DNA of 64,000 nucleotides. It comes from Pomacea canaliculata. Its lineage: Eukaryota > Mollusca > Gastropoda > Architaenioglossa > Ampullariidae. The DNA lies in NCBI RefSeq assembly GCF_003073045.1, contig NC_037603.1, forward strand, positions 16,250,192-16,314,191, given 5' to 3'. The notes under the pieces are model-generated. The model did no database searches, was not told where the DNA came from, and worked only from the letters and a program-made list of their open reading frames with translations. The position numbers were made by a program, and so were the translations under genes. Position 1 is the stretch's first letter. The number at the start of each line of letters is the position of its first letter. Of the stretch, positions 23,169 through 35,962 are shown in pieces.

Positions 23169-26100
23169 TCCCTAGTAGCATTGAAAGCGGTACCCATATG
23201 GGATTCATCTGCCAAACCCATATGGGTACCAGGCCGAAAGTGAAAAACGGGCAAAGCATGGGACCCATATGTGTTTTTCCGTGTAAACACCGGGTAGATC
23301 CCAGATAAATCCCAGTTGAATTCTTGATGATATTATTGGTATTTTTAGGTATTTTGACATATCCTGATTGACAACAATGTAAATCACGATATGCCAAAAT
23401 TCCTAAAAATACCAATAATATCAAATACATCAAAATAACCTTATAAATGCCAAACAAATGGATTAATAAGGAGTGTTTTGCCATGATTACATTAATTAAG
23501 CAGCAAAAAAGTGCACAAAAAATGCAAAATGTTACACACAAAAAAAAACAAAAACATGATTTGTCGTTTACTGACGTTTATTGAAGTTAAAATGTCTGTG
23601 AAAATAAGGATAAAAAGCAAGGTAATTAAAAAAATAATTTACAATATTTAATTTGTGAAGCATTGTCCCATTTAAATGCATAAAAAATATTTTCTCATGA
23701 CATGTTAATGCAACACTCGTTATTTGATTATGAGTTGAAGAAGAAGCAAAAACATGTATCCACTGACAAAACCATTAAAATTAAACTGCAGTTTTACATC
23801 AATTAGATTTTTCCCAAAGAAAAGGCTCAAAGATCTATTACAATATATCAAATAATGAGCATGAACTGAATTGCTTTCAAAAGGGAGTGATTTAAGCTTC
23901 AACAGACATTTCTTATTATAAATAAAATCCACGAAATTAAATAAAAACGGTTTCAGGCTGGATTGCAGCTTCTGGTAATAACTACAACCATTTAAAAAAC
24001 ATATGCAAATTTAAAGCTTGTACTTTTATAAATAGCTGATACAAAAAAAATCTCGCGAAACCTAACAGTTTTTTTTCTGCAGATAAAGTTGTACAGCTTT
24101 ACTCGTCGTCCACCCCATAACAATTTACTGACTTGTACAGGCTGTGCTCAGCCCCTTCCCTTCTGCTATTCTCTCAATCCCGAGCACCAGTTAACCAAAT
24201 TGATGTATGCACCTGCAGGTCAGCATATGTAGCTTCAGGATAACTTTTTCTTGCAGCATCTAAAAATAGAACAAATATAAGAATATGAGATCGGCATAAA
24301 AAGTAATCACTTAATTGCAGGTCACGACCCTAAAATACAGAATATAATGAGAAAAAAAAAAGGAAGGTAGAAGCAAATCATATAGATATGTAAAGTGCCA
24401 TAACAATTTTAAGCGTTATAATCAGAAAGGAACTACAAGTGGAACTGCATTAGAATTTCTTTAGGCAGGCAAACTCTGGACATATACTGATTTTTTTTAA
24501 AATCCCAATACATGCGAACTGTAAAGATATCTCTCAATTGTTGTGTTCATTCCTTTCTACACAGAGTTAACCAGATGATTAAAGGACTAGACTCTGCATA
24601 AACATGTGTCCATATTTTTAATTTTGCAATGTAATTGAATCACAATGAAATGAGGTAGGAAATGTTCGCCATGCTAGAGTTGTCTCCCTGTAATGTTTTT
24701 TTTAAATCTCATGAAAACAGTCAAATATTTAAATCCTTACCCTGAACTGTTTGTAAAGTAAAGGAGTGGTTCTTGAGTCCCTTCTTCTCTTTCAGACCAT
24801 TGAAGCTGTAACACTGGGCTGAGTCAGTTGAAAATAGCACAGATAGTGTGCTCCTCACCACGTGCTTTAAAGTGAATATTCCACCCATTGCCAAATGGCA
24901 TTCCTGGAAACAGACAATAATAAGCATACATCATTTTTTAAAATAAAAGTTGCTGTGGGCAGTATCATGATACATGTTATGAGAACTAGTATTATAAGAC
25001 CAAAATATGCATGAAAACCATTAAGAAAGTTTCCCATTTTTCTCTGTAACCAAGCTGAAGTTGTTACAGAAAATTTATTATCAGCTGTAATCCATGCCAG
25101 CATAACAATGCCTTTGTTACTTTTTAGTACTGCAGACATGTCATTTGTTCTATAAAATAAAATGCTATAAAAACCTTTAAAGGGAATAGCAGAAATAGAT
25201 TTGACTCCTCCTACTAACAAATCAGAATACAGCACATACTGAGTGTGTCCGTTTTCCTGGGTCAGTCTTCCAATCCCACTCCAGACGGTCAACATCCTCT
25301 GAAGATTGTAAGGGAAACTGGAACCCCTCTTGCAGTTTTCCTCCTGTCACCTCCTTTTCCTGGTGTTGTTTCTCCATCCTTGCGAGCCTCCTTTTCACAT
25401 ATTTTATATCATCTCTCATCTCTTCCACAAGAGACAGCTGCTGCTTTCCCAAGTTTCTCTAGTTGAGCTGGAACCAACGAACACAATAGCAGAAAACATA
25501 TAAGATGTGATCTTTGCTGGCTTCGCTATAATTCCCAATGCCTGGAAAATATCACTACTCTTGGTTGCTTTTCCCATTTGTCATATATCTATTTGATATC
25601 TGATCCATATGTATTTCAATTTTTTGTTTTCACTATGGCAAAAGAAGGCTGAGATTTTCCACTTCTGGCTATATTTCACAAAAACACTGTTAATAAGTCT
25701 TGGCCGAGGGTAAGAAAAAACAAACTTTTAAAATGATTATAAACAAAATGACTTCAAATTACCTTCCAAGGGGTTTTGGGTCCCTATGCTGGCAGGACGA
25801 AAACCTGAGAATGAGTGTTGGAGATGTGAAGGCAAAGGTGAAATAGTACTTTGTCGATAGCTGCTACTTGGGGACACCCTAGGGCTGACAACTACTGGCG
25901 GCAGAGAGTATGGCAATGGTGGTGGACACTGCTGCATTGAATGGTCATCACATAGTGATTCCTCGGCATTCTTCTCTCCTTCGATGTCTGTTAGCTGTGC
26001 ATCCCTGTGTCAAATGAATATATTTGCATAAACTTATTAAGCTCAGTAAATTTAAAACTATAAGCTGTTGATATGTTGTTTAAAAACTTTATTTTTTTTA

Positions 26101-27968
26101 AAGAAAATTTTATTAAGAAAAAATTTGTTTATCACTTTAAGTATGCTATTTTACCAGGAAATTGACACAGCCTTGTGTCCTTACAATGTCCAAAAAGATC
26201 CCTAAAATTAAGAAGAGAAAATGAAAACAGACCGAAATCTAATCGGAGTTATCCGTGGCCTTTTTGTTTGATTGGGAGTATTTGTGTCATCACTCTCCAC
26301 CTGCGACATTTCTTTCAGTCTCTCGCAGATTTGGCTAGCTGCTTGGTAGTTACCTTCATGGAAATATTAAAAAGTAGCCAAATTAAATTTCACCAATCCA
26401 GACCAAAAGTATATCATACATTTCCCTTTAACAATACTACACTTTTATAGTGCAGCATAATAACCAAAGTTACAGTACCTGCTACAGTGTTCCAACAGTC
26501 CAGACATCATCTTTTTATCTCCTTCCTTTTTCCTGCAGTACATAATGGTATAGCAGTCATTTTCACAATGCTCACACGCTTCATAAATTTTCTTTCTGAT
26601 ATAAATTCATTATGAATTAAAAAATTGCACTTACTTAATGACTTGTGCAGGCAAACTGGATGCATGGGCCATGAGGAATCTGGTGTTTAATAATGAAGCT
26701 TGCTGATTTTGGTGGCCAGTTGCACATCCTGCGACCACTGGAATCTTTAAAAATGCTAGCAGCCAGCTGTCTGAAATTACAGCTACTGGTCCCTTTAAAC
26801 CTTCTGCTTCTTCCAAAAATTCAACAACATGGAATAAGGCCATCTGCTGAAACAACATGCAGTTTGTAGGCATTTTATCCTAAATATGCAAAGCCTATTT
26901 CTTTGTAAACATCACTGTTAAATAAATATGTAAAGCAAACATAAATAAAATATGTATGTGTATAGCATATTTGCACTGATAGTTCAAATGCAGGTGTTAA
27001 ACACTACATAGCCCAGTACATTTCTTTCCCTCCTAAAGGCTAAAGGCGGTAAAACCCCCTTGTACCAATGAATTTACCCCCTTTTCAAGAAATTATTAAA
27101 AAGTAGCTGAACAAGATAGAAGATCTTCTAGAACAATTCAAATTGATAATGACAGATCAAAATGTGTTGAAGTGTTACCTTAATTTTTCTTAAGAACGTA
27201 CTTTTATGATAATCCAACCAGACTAGATTTAGACAGAGATTCTTTAAGTCCAAGGTGAAAATAATATCCAGAACTATTTTCTACAGATCTAATGTTTAAC
27301 TTTTGGGGGGGTTTTCAACAGTGTTCTGGGATGCTTGGGGAGAGGTGTTTCGTTTTGATCCTGATCTAGATTTTGCGAAGCTGAAACCCATCGCGAATGG
27401 ATGCTAATATCGAAATATCGCCAGTTAAATCGTAATCACAAGTTACTGGAGGAAATTCTGACAGCTCCGAATTCTCTGCATCATTAATTACGACTAAAGA
27501 ATTATCAAATTGCTAGGGTTCAGAACTGCTGAGCCTGCCTTTACTTCTTTCTTGAAAACTTCTGCATTTATTGCTTTCATGTATTTCTGAACGTGTGCTC
27601 TATAATCCTTCTCCTATGAACGTGGTATTGATCTGCATTAAATTTGAACATTGTTGGAATTAATAAATAACTAGTATATTTAATTTAGAGTATGTATAAG
27701 TTAGATAAACGTACTGTATTGTTGAACAGTCGAATGCTGCTTGCAATTTGATCCTGGAGAACACTTAAATTTCCGATCAGCTGCAGAAGAACAAAATGGC
27801 GAACAGAAAAAAAAATTTGAAAATGGCGGCCTCGGTCGCTGTGCACGTATGCCATTGGCTAAAAGTAGTTGCTTGTATTAGGAGATCCAGTCAGAACCGG
27901 ATTTTCGAGATCATATGGGACAATCTTTATGGGACCCAGATGGGACCTATTTGCCATGCTGCTAGGGA
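23169..27968 (-). mobile_element. Large TIR DNA element 2 with a DUF4806-like gene
   Basis: Left end TCCCTAGTAGCATTG and right end, read in reverse, TCCCTAGCAGCATGG. The pattern TCCC-x-AG-x-AGCAT-x-G is shared with element 1 although the inner sequences differ. The subterminal regions are rich in the palindrome CCCATATGGG (23193-23229 and a variant near 23265) and related ATGGGACC motifs at the right end (27910-27950). The 4.8-kb element encodes a minus-strand protein from about 26873 to 24065 in several exons. The flanks do not give a clear target duplication. No other transposase core was recognised. Confidence 0.75.
24065..26873 (-). CDS. DUF4806-like element protein, multi-exon
   Basis: Minus-strand pieces appear in the order expected for DUF4806 proteins. 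The N-terminus (26850-26631) reads MALFHVVEFLEEAEGLKG and AVISDSWLL, as in the usual FxVVEFxEE...VVPSxWL start. A Pro/Ser-rich linker (25937-25760) ends at a GTAATT donor. A helical segment (25455-25250) reads LVEEMRDDIKYVKRRLARME, then FPLQSSEDVDRLEW. The DUF4806 core (24915-24740) reads MGGIFTLKHVVRSTLSVLFS, then KEKKGLKNHSF. The C-terminal part (24260-24065) reads ILDAARKSYPEATYADLQVH and TSIWLTGARD, followed by a stop. Exon edges are only partly clear and there is at least one in-frame stop in the tail, so coding capacity is doubtful. It lies wholly within element 2. Confidence 0.6.
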
Positions 27969-28673
27969 AGTTTCAAAGATTTGAATCCTGCGGTCACTGA
28001 TATCAGTATTGAGTGCAAAAGATCTCTCTGCAACTATAACAGATTATTCGAGGTACGTATATATATATATATAGTCTATATTTTTGTATATTTTCAGGCA
28101 AGCTAGATTGTTTAGAATAAGTATTTTTATTCCACTGCCTGTGGTCTAAGTGATGTTGGGAATATATTATACATAAAAAGTGCAGATACAATTAGCTCCT
28201 GTCAATTAGCGGTATATTCAATTCTGCTGACAGTGAACTTTTGACCAATTAACCTTTGCTCAGCTGCTGAGTTCCATATATGCAGTTGTTTTGTGCCGAT
28301 AAACAATTCATAAAGGTTTACGACAAATTCAAACAATCATTGTAAATATGTCGTGTTTCTAATGCTCATTATTTCCTATATCTGTTTCTGGCCCGTGCAT
28401 TTATCAGTAGATTATTACAGATATTTCTTTATTAATATAGTAATTCTGTTAGCAAAGATGGAGCAAATTTTAGTGCAGTCGTACTAATAATTTTTTCATA
28501 ATTATCTTATAATTAATTAAGAATTGAATTGCCAGTTGAGTATAGTATTTCATTGTAATGAAGTTAACAGATTTAATTGTTTACAAGTTTTATGCATTTA
28601 CAAGTCGTTCTTGAAGCATCTTTGTGTAATGCAAGCAGATACATCTGATGACATTCTAACACACTTCAGTATA
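27969..28673. other. Upstream region of DNPH1
   Basis: AT-rich, with a short TA run (28061-28072). It must contain the promoter of the gene that follows unless that promoter lies within element 2, whose right end is only about 700 bp from the start codon. No clear TATA or initiator could be singled out. Confidence 0.45.
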
Positions 28674-30281
28674 ATGAGCTTTAAAATCTACTTTGCTGGG
28701 AGTATCCGAGGTGGTCGCCAGGATGCTGCGTTATATGAACGTATAATTAAACAACTACAACAATATGGCCATGTCTTCACAGAGCATGTTGGAAATCCAG
28801 ACCTTGAGAAAGGTTAAAGAAATTTGCTTCCAATATATGGTTCTATAAACATGTGTTTGTGTGTGTGAGAGAGAGAGAGAGAGAAAGAAAGAGAGTGCAT
28901 CTACGACAATGTATCTTATCAATATTTAATATATTTTACTGCTTACCTGTCCAATGTTATCAAATGTAATATGACAATACTTTCCAACATACCGAAGTAG
29001 TTATTAGAAATATAGTCATTATTTTCCCCCAGAGTCACTGTCATGAAATATTTTGAATTCATTTTAATAGAGGAACCATCTTGGACATTACATTATCTGA
29101 TACACAATCTAATTTCAAGAGTTTATTGTTTCCAGGAGAAGTAGATACAACAGACAAACAGATTCATGACAGAGATATGAACTGGATGCAAGAATCTGAT
29201 GGTAAGTTATTCCTGTCATTTCATGTAATTTTATACTATTTTGAAGTTATGCAAGTTTATGAATGTAGAATCACAGGCTATACAGAGTTTTCCTAGGTGT
29301 ATTTTAATCACTTTCTGCTTTGAACATTCCTGCCATAGCTGTGTACAAGTATGAATAGTCCATCTGGTATAAAGAGTTTTTACTGGTTTGCATATTTATT
29401 GTTTTAACATTGTTATTGTTATACATTAAAACTGGTTACATTTTACATAGTCAACTTTGTATTGTAAGCATTTTTAAAATTTGAGAATTTTAAATTATTT
29501 TTAAAAAACGTATTTCTTTGTCCAGTCCTTGTGGCAGAATGCACACAACCATCTCTAGGTGTTGGCTATGAGATAGGGCAGGCTTTTGCACTCAACAAGA
29601 AAATTCTTTGTCTGTTTCGTCCAGATTCTGGGAAATGTAAGTGCCATTGTTTTCCTATATCATTAGATAAATCATTAATAAGTGTAATATGTTATTTGCA
29701 TAAAAAGCTCAATATATTTAATGAGCTCACCTAAAAATATAGTAGCTAATACAAACAAAAGTGTCAATAATATCCCTAGCATCAAAACCTTGGGGTTTTT
29801 TTTGGGGGGGTCAGTGGGGAAAGGTGGTTGCAAACAGAAGAGGAAAAAGATTATCTCTACTATAATGAGAGAAGAAGTTCTTGTGGACTTGAAAAAAAAT
29901 GCAAGCATAATGCTGTGTTTGATATTCTCTGGTCATTCACACTGTATCATACCTTTGAAGAAAAACAATGTAGCGTAATCTGTATATCTAGTATTTATCC
30001 ATTCATCTAATCATGTCTACCTCAGTCATTATGAGTCAAGTGTATATTATATTTTAAGATACAAATATGTTTTAGAGAAATGGACTGAAACATTTATATC
30101 TGGAAGTTCCAATGTTGTTTAAACTGTTTTCACCTACAGTTGTAAAGACACAATTTTGTGTTTTATTTCAGCGCTATCAGCAATGATTCGAGGAGCAGAA
30201 AATGGCACCTCATTTGTTGTTAAAGACTACAAGGAAGGAGACATCCCAGACTTGCTAAAGAACTTTTTCTCAAACCTTTAA
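28674..30281 (+). CDS. DNPH1: 2'-deoxynucleoside 5'-phosphate N-hydrolase 1
   Basis: Four exons (28674-28812, 29136-29201, 29526-29636, 30172-30281) join in phase through GT-AG introns and encode 141 residues. DNPH1 (Rcl) cleaves the N-glycosidic bond of deoxynucleoside 5'-monophosphates and cleans the nucleotide pool, including hydroxymethyl-dUMP. Family landmarks are all present: IYFAGSIRGGR at the N-terminus (Tyr6), HDRDMNWM (Asp60), TQPSLGVGYE (Glu84, aligning with the nucleophilic Glu of the rat and human enzymes) and SAMIRGAENG near the end. The spacing of Asp60 to Glu84 equals that in rat Rcl. The protein is shorter than human DNPH1 (174 residues) because the tails are trimmed. The ATG is the first one before the conserved strand. 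A diverged second copy follows downstream. Identification is very secure. Confidence 0.96.
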
Positions 30282-30974
30282 GGAAACAATAGCTGACCTG
30301 GCATAATTTAGATTAAATGATATGCCACATCTCTAATCTTACTTTTATTTTGCGTCTGTTGCTGAAATGATGACATAAGAAAAAAAGATTCATTTCACCT
30401 GGTAGCATTGTATGAAGAACATGCCTGAGTGTTGACCATCATGTTCTTGACAATCATCATCATACACTTGCAATTTAGGCCACTATACAAACTTGATATA
30501 TCCATCTGGGCACAACAATTACCTCCCTTTGCACACAGAGATGATTCCTGTAAACTGAAAAAGGTCTTCCTAATTCAAGGCCTGTCCGTGGGTTAGGTTC
30601 CATGGGGTTACTCATTCTGCAGAAGTCAAGCACCATCTCCTTCCTCTTAGAAACACATAGCTGGAGACTAGTGTTACTGCACCATGCTATCATAGGATCA
30701 GCCTTCTGGCAGTTTGCATTCTCATTAATTGGTTTTCATGATGGACTTGCTAGTGTCGTCAAAAAGTTTCATCAGAGTAGATTCAGAAATAAAATATAGT
30801 TGTTACTGAAGACAATACAGGAATAAGGGAGAGAGGACACAACCTTGAGGAGTTAAATTCTGCCGCAGGACTCAGCATTTTGGTGACTATTTTGAATGCG
30901 CCTGCAGAGCAGATTTTATGCTGAGGTAAAAAGACACACACACACACATGAATAATTTATAAAAAGTTGTGAAC

Positions 30975-31190
30975 TTTATTGAAAATAATTCTTATAAAAT
31001 TAATTCTTAATTAATATCTGTGATTGTGAAAAAGTGAGTGTTATAACACCACACCAAAATTTACCTGTCTTTGCTAAAAGATTTATTTTACGATGAGGTT
31101 TATAAATTTATTTCTTAATAACTGTGATTATGAAAAAAGCTACATGGCTGCACTAAAATTTACTAGTCTTCGCTAAAGAATTATTACTAC
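30975..31190. repeat. Two-copy tandem repeat, period about 104 bp
   Basis: CTGTGATTGTGAAAAAG at 31018 and CTGTGATTATGAAAAAAG at 31122 start matching tracts that both continue with a CACTAAAATTTAC-like block and a CTTTGCTAAA-like block. The copies are imperfect. Confidence 0.7.
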
Positions 31191-31544
31191 TAATAACACC
31201 TGGAATAAACTACTTGTGCATTTTATAAAGCAAAGGGCAAAAAAAAACATTAACCTAGAGCAGATTTAATAATAGAAGCCCAGTGTGTTTAAAATGCTTG
31301 TTTGACCTGTTTCACGATCCAGGATACAATAAACAGTAACAACTTGATTGTGTTTGAGCACGGACGTGTATATAAGTGGATTGCTGTCTGCCAGTATCAA
31401 CATAGCCTCTTGCAAAGTTCTCCGCTGTTAGTCTGGGCGAGCCTAAACAATTAAAGAATGTGACTAAACTGGAAACTTTGTAGTAGATATGCCTCGTTTT
31501 AATAGTTAACTAGAAGGAAAAAAAAAGTCGTCTGCCAGCAGTCC

Positions 31545-31640
31545 GTGGTTTGAGTCAGTCCTAATTATAAATCAGAACCACAATGTAGAACCAGGCGGAT
31601 GTTTATTGCTTGAATCAGTCCCAATTATAAATAACAGTAC
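31545..31640. repeat. Two-copy repeat, period 60 bp
   Basis: GAGTCAGTCCTAATTATAAA at 31552 recurs as GAATCAGTCCCAATTATAAA at 31612. Too short to assign to a family. Confidence 0.6.
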
Positions 31641-33389
31641 CGCATATTATTAGACTCCATAATATTGGACATCTGAAAGCACGTAAGTCATATTCTACAA
31701 TATCTTTCACAAAGAATGTTGCATGTGCGGTCACTCTTTCTCATCATCATTATGATCACAATTTATATTAACTGGCATTCGGATGACCGAATTAAGGTGG
31801 TGTGTCAGTGCTTATTGTCAGTTTTATTTTACTGACTTTCCCATTTTCTAAAATTTAACACACATGATAAACAACCTCCTAACAAAGTGTAAACGTGCGC
31901 TTTATATTGCAACAGGTCCCAAACATTTCGCTGACCGTAGGGACCACAGACTTCATCAGATCATAGAAGTCTGGTAATAATAATAATGTGAATTTTTAAC
32001 GCAAGATAGATCGCACTTTCTGCACAGACCAATATATTGATAAATGAAAGATAACAGCCAGTATACATGCAGTGAGGTATGTATAGGCACACTGAACAAC
32101 ATAATAAAGAGGTACAAGAGTAGAACGTAAAGCAATAGATGATATGCCACCAAACGCACGTGTTGTAGTGGTCAAGCAGGTCATACCATTCTGACAGAAA
32201 TATGTTGTTAGTCAATTTGTGGTATTCGGTGATGGTCTATGTATAATCACATAAGATGAACTTTTCTGTCTGGCAATGAAAGTCTTGCATTAATAAATTC
32301 AAATGACCAGTGTCCACGCAAGGTGACTCACGAGAGAAGTTTTAAATATCTCAGAAATCCCCCTCCGCGACTGGCACGGGGGGAATGACCATCTACTAGC
32401 TGTAGTTAGCTGGGGTCTACATGATTGTCACTGATAAACTCCACGATCTCAGTTAATTGTTCTCTTTCTGTGCTTGCTTGTTGGATGAGACAGATCGAGG
32501 GCTATAGAAAGCGCGATACGGAGGTGTAGCGAGAGGATGGAGAAGAGCGTGTCCTATCGTTTAGAGTCGAGACAGAAAAATGCGATATTACGACAGTGCA
32601 GAAAAAAGCAGATATAAAAATTGAAACAAGCAAAATAATTGTAAAATGTTTACTAGGAAGCTGATATTACTCTGAGCCGACTGACAATTCCGACATTTTG
32701 AGGCAGTTTTCTAAAAATGTTGGATCTTGTCTCTTTGCCAGTTTTTAAATAACGTCTGCCTGCTTACCTCCCACTCCCTCTCAAATTCTCTCTCTACCTC
32801 TCAGACACTGTTTCAGGTGAATCAGGCATATCTTATCACAAATGTCTCTCTCTTTCTCACACACACACAACACTCCAAGGGACGCAAAGAAGGAAATTTT
32901 CTCAGATTGCTCTGTCTAGCTATATAATTTGTTAATTCTGCATTTTGCCCATAACCGTCAGGGGTACTCAGGGTACTCGGTTTTCTCACCCAGCATCTCT
33001 TCTCCTACAGAGTGCAAAACCTCCCCAAGGTGAAAGTAATTTTCTGCTTAGCGAACCAACCAGCCAACCTCGATCTCTTTGAATATACGTATTTATAAAG
33101 CCTTCGGTTAATTAGTATCAATAGTGGATTAAAGGCCATGGTAACCTTATTTCGTTTAATTGATTTTGTGGGATATATGATAATAAATTTATCAATTAAA
33201 AAAAATTCTGTAAGAGATCTTGATCAGATTAGTATTTTATTTCTGTTTTTGTAGTTTTTGAAGACCAGAAGAAATGAACATGCCTCTCTTGACAAAAGGA
33301 GAATATGTGAAATTTAAAGTGTCTCTTTTTTATTCCAGGGGAACAAAACGCAAGTTGCTGTATCTTCAAAAAATCTTCAAGACAAACCC

Positions 33390-35006
33390 ATGAATCATAA
33401 ATGGAACATATTTTTCTCAGAAAGTGTTGGCGGTGGTCGAAAATACAAGGAACTGTATGAAAGAATTGTAGAACAGCTGCAAGATTATGGTGTCTTATTG
33501 TCTCAGTTTGGGGTGATCCTGATGAAGATGAATGTAAATATTACTTGTTTCAGAGAGGCTGTTGTTTGAAACACGCTTATGTAGCAAAAGAGCAACTCAC
33601 CCGCTCAGACTACACACATTGACATAACTAGAAATGTACCAATTTCCTTTAGCTTTCACCAGTCATCTTCAACGGTTGAATACAGGGGATCTTTCAAAAT
33701 ACGCCACAGAATCTTGAGAGAGAGGGGACTAATCTTACTGATGGTGACTGGTTGGACAACCTTAGAGAAACTTTCATATAGTGGGGAACGATATCCATGT
33801 ATAATTTTGTGGATAAGCGGTGTTTTAACATAGAGTATTTTTTCTTATTCATATGAGGATTATTTGCTCTTCTTTAGTTCCTAGGTTTCCCTTCCGTTTC
33901 TTTAAGTAACTCAAAAGATCAGTGATAAAAACAGAACACACGCACATACATGTCTGCCCAAGCTGCTCGAGACTTGTGAAAGTGAGAATTTAGAAACTCA
34001 CCCAAATAGCTAGAGAGTGGCCCCGCGTTGGTTGCATATTTCCTTACTGTAATAAATCCAAATATTCCAATTTCACAATACAATACATTGTTGCAGACAT
34101 GGAAAAAAATCAGTGGAGTGAGAGGGAACTGCATGACCAAGATTTGATATCGCTTGAACACTGTGACGGTGAGTTGTGTACATTTGTAGTTGTTTGAGGG
34201 GATGGAGACATGTTTGATACAATGCTTATATGTATAGTTTGGATTACACTTCAGTATTTTTTAAAATGTGCCTTAGCTTTCGTGTTAAAGGTTTGATCTT
34301 GATATGATACAATTGTTGATTGCTTCAGGAAGAAACTATATTTAAGAAATCAATACGCTTCCAAAAATTGATGATTTTATTCGCAGTGTTGGTGGCTGAA
34401 TGCTCAAATCCGTCGTTAGGAGTTGGTTATGAGATTGCACATGCAGTGCAACAGAACAAAAGGATCCTGATCCTGTGCCTTGCAGATTCTGATGACAGTA
34501 AGTTGAAATGATATGTCTGTAGATTTTTGTATGACTGGTGTGTGTAGACTTCTATTTGCAATTGAGAAATTAAGTGATGCTCATAAAACAAAGGCTATGT
34601 CTATAACATCAAAATTTTAATGTTTTTCTTGGAATTAGGAGTAGTATTGGGATCTTTGTGTGTAATTAGACTTGTACATTGTAAAACCTGTTTATGTGCC
34701 TCAAACTTTTTGGGTTGATGACAGGCGAGAAGCATATCATCTCTGTTTGTCACTGAATAATTGTCAAGTGATTTAAATCTAATCAAATAACAATGAAAGG
34801 TCATCAAGGACATTTACCCTCCCCCTCCTTTGATGCTTTAGAAAGATATTTTAGCCATTTTGTTTTATTTTTGTACACAAATAGAACTGCCGTCCAAGAT
34901 CCGAGGACTCCACAACGGTACAACTGTCATTGTCATGGAATATCAGGAAGAAGAGCTGGAAGACATTCTTAGCCATTTCTTTTCCAAAATAGATAAGATA
35001 AGATAA
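33390..35006 (+). pseudogene. Second, diverged DNPH1 copy, probably broken
   Basis: Four segments match the exons of the DNPH1 copy 4.7 kb upstream: 33390-33533, 34097-34168, 34387-34497 and 34885-35006. Exon 3 has exactly the same length (111 bp) and reads VLVAECSNPSLGVGYEIAHA, keeping the nucleophile motif; exon 2 keeps HDQDL. Exon 1 is altered: the nucleotide-binding start reads IFFSESVGGGR in place of IYFAGSIRGGR, so the catalytic Tyr is Phe. It is also one base short before the donor, which puts exons 2-4 out of frame. Exons 2-4 alone remain open and well spliced. The stop codon lies in a GATAA repeat that belongs to an inserted retroelement tail. It could be a pseudogene, or a divergent paralog with an assembly error in exon 1. 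Confidence 0.8.
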
Positions 35007-35200
35007 GATAAGACTTTATTTATCACAGAGGGCAATTCTGTTGCAGCTCGATTAAAATTCAAATTCATACACAATTGCATACACAAAACTATTCAAGCCT
35101 CATTCATTCCACAGCCCCATTCAAAAGTCGAATGTGACTGGATTTAAAGTTAATCTGGCAAACATTTTGTCTGTCCAAAAATGTTCATTTCGTGGTAGTA
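34987..35200 (-). mobile_element. Retroelement 3' tail (SINE/LINE), antisense
   Basis: The minus strand ends in GATAAATAAAGTCTTATC followed by repeated TTATC units, a typical mollusc non-LTR tail. It abuts the end of the second DNPH1 copy and supplies its last codons and stop. The left edge is clear; the right edge is only estimated. Confidence 0.6.
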
Positions 35201-35800
35201 GTTTAGAAACCCCAATTGACGATGTCCGGCAATTTCTGATACAAGTCTAATATCAATAAAGTTACAATAATGGAATCATACTTTGTATATTGTAGACTTT
35301 GATCTTTTATTTATCCAAATGTACTGTAATAAAGCAAAATTTAAAGACTGCTCGCAAGGATACCCAGCGTGGCCCGAGTGATGCCCACCAGACTGTCAGC
35401 GCACAATACATGCGCACAGAAGCAGATCAAAAGAGAATGGAGGGAAGGAGAAACACGCTCTGGGTGTTTCACTTTGTTTGTCCTTAAGGGGAAATAAATA
35501 TTGCTTTACCAGAAGCCACGCCACTCCCTTGATTGCTCCCCCTGTTTCTGTGAGTTTCTTTCAAGTCTTGTATTTTAAAACATTGTCCACGTTTGTTGTG
35601 AGTAGTACACGTGCATTGCAATTTGCAGTGCATTGTAGACTTTTGAATGTCACAAATTATGTTACGACGGTTTTTAATACACACAGTATTACAATAATAT
35701 GTCGTTAGTTTGTTTATTGGTCAGACAAATTATACATTATCAAATATGACGCTTTATATCGCTTTTTGCGAGGAACTATAAATTTCAACACCCGCACTAA
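35201..35800. other. Intergenic, nothing recognised
   Basis: AT-rich sequence between the retroelement tail and a short MITE. The open frames here are short and overlapping. Confidence 0.45.
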
Positions 35801-35899
35801 ATCTCGGAACCTCGGGTAGTGAACGCCTCCGATAGCGAACATTTCGGATACCGACCATCTTTCCAGAACGGATTGTGGTCGTTAACCGAGGTTCCACTG
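35801..35899. mobile_element. Short Tigger-like MITE
   Basis: The sequence is bounded by GGAACCTCGG (35806-35815) and its exact complement CCGAGGTTCC (35886-35895), followed by ACTG. The right end read in reverse, CAGTGGAACCTCGGTTAACG, has the CAGTG-GGTT style of pogo/Tigger termini, like the element at 19697. The left terminus is worn. Confidence 0.6.
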
Positions 35900-35962
35900 A
35901 ATAAGGAAGGATACACCCCTGACTTGCCGTCGCGGGAGACCACAAATACGTCATCCTTCAAA

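Larger units (their letters stand above)
30282..33340. other. Spacer between the two DNPH1 copies
   Basis: AATAAA near 30788-30793 may end the DNPH1 transcript. Short tandem repeats occur at 30975-31190 and 31545-31640. A TATATAAG box near 31371 could belong to a promoter, but no gene start follows that I can support. The remainder is AT-rich without recognised genes. Confidence 0.45.

Noticed and set aside
31360-31400. TATATAAG box
   Set aside because: No exon or start codon with coding character follows within a reasonable distance, so it was not called a promoter.
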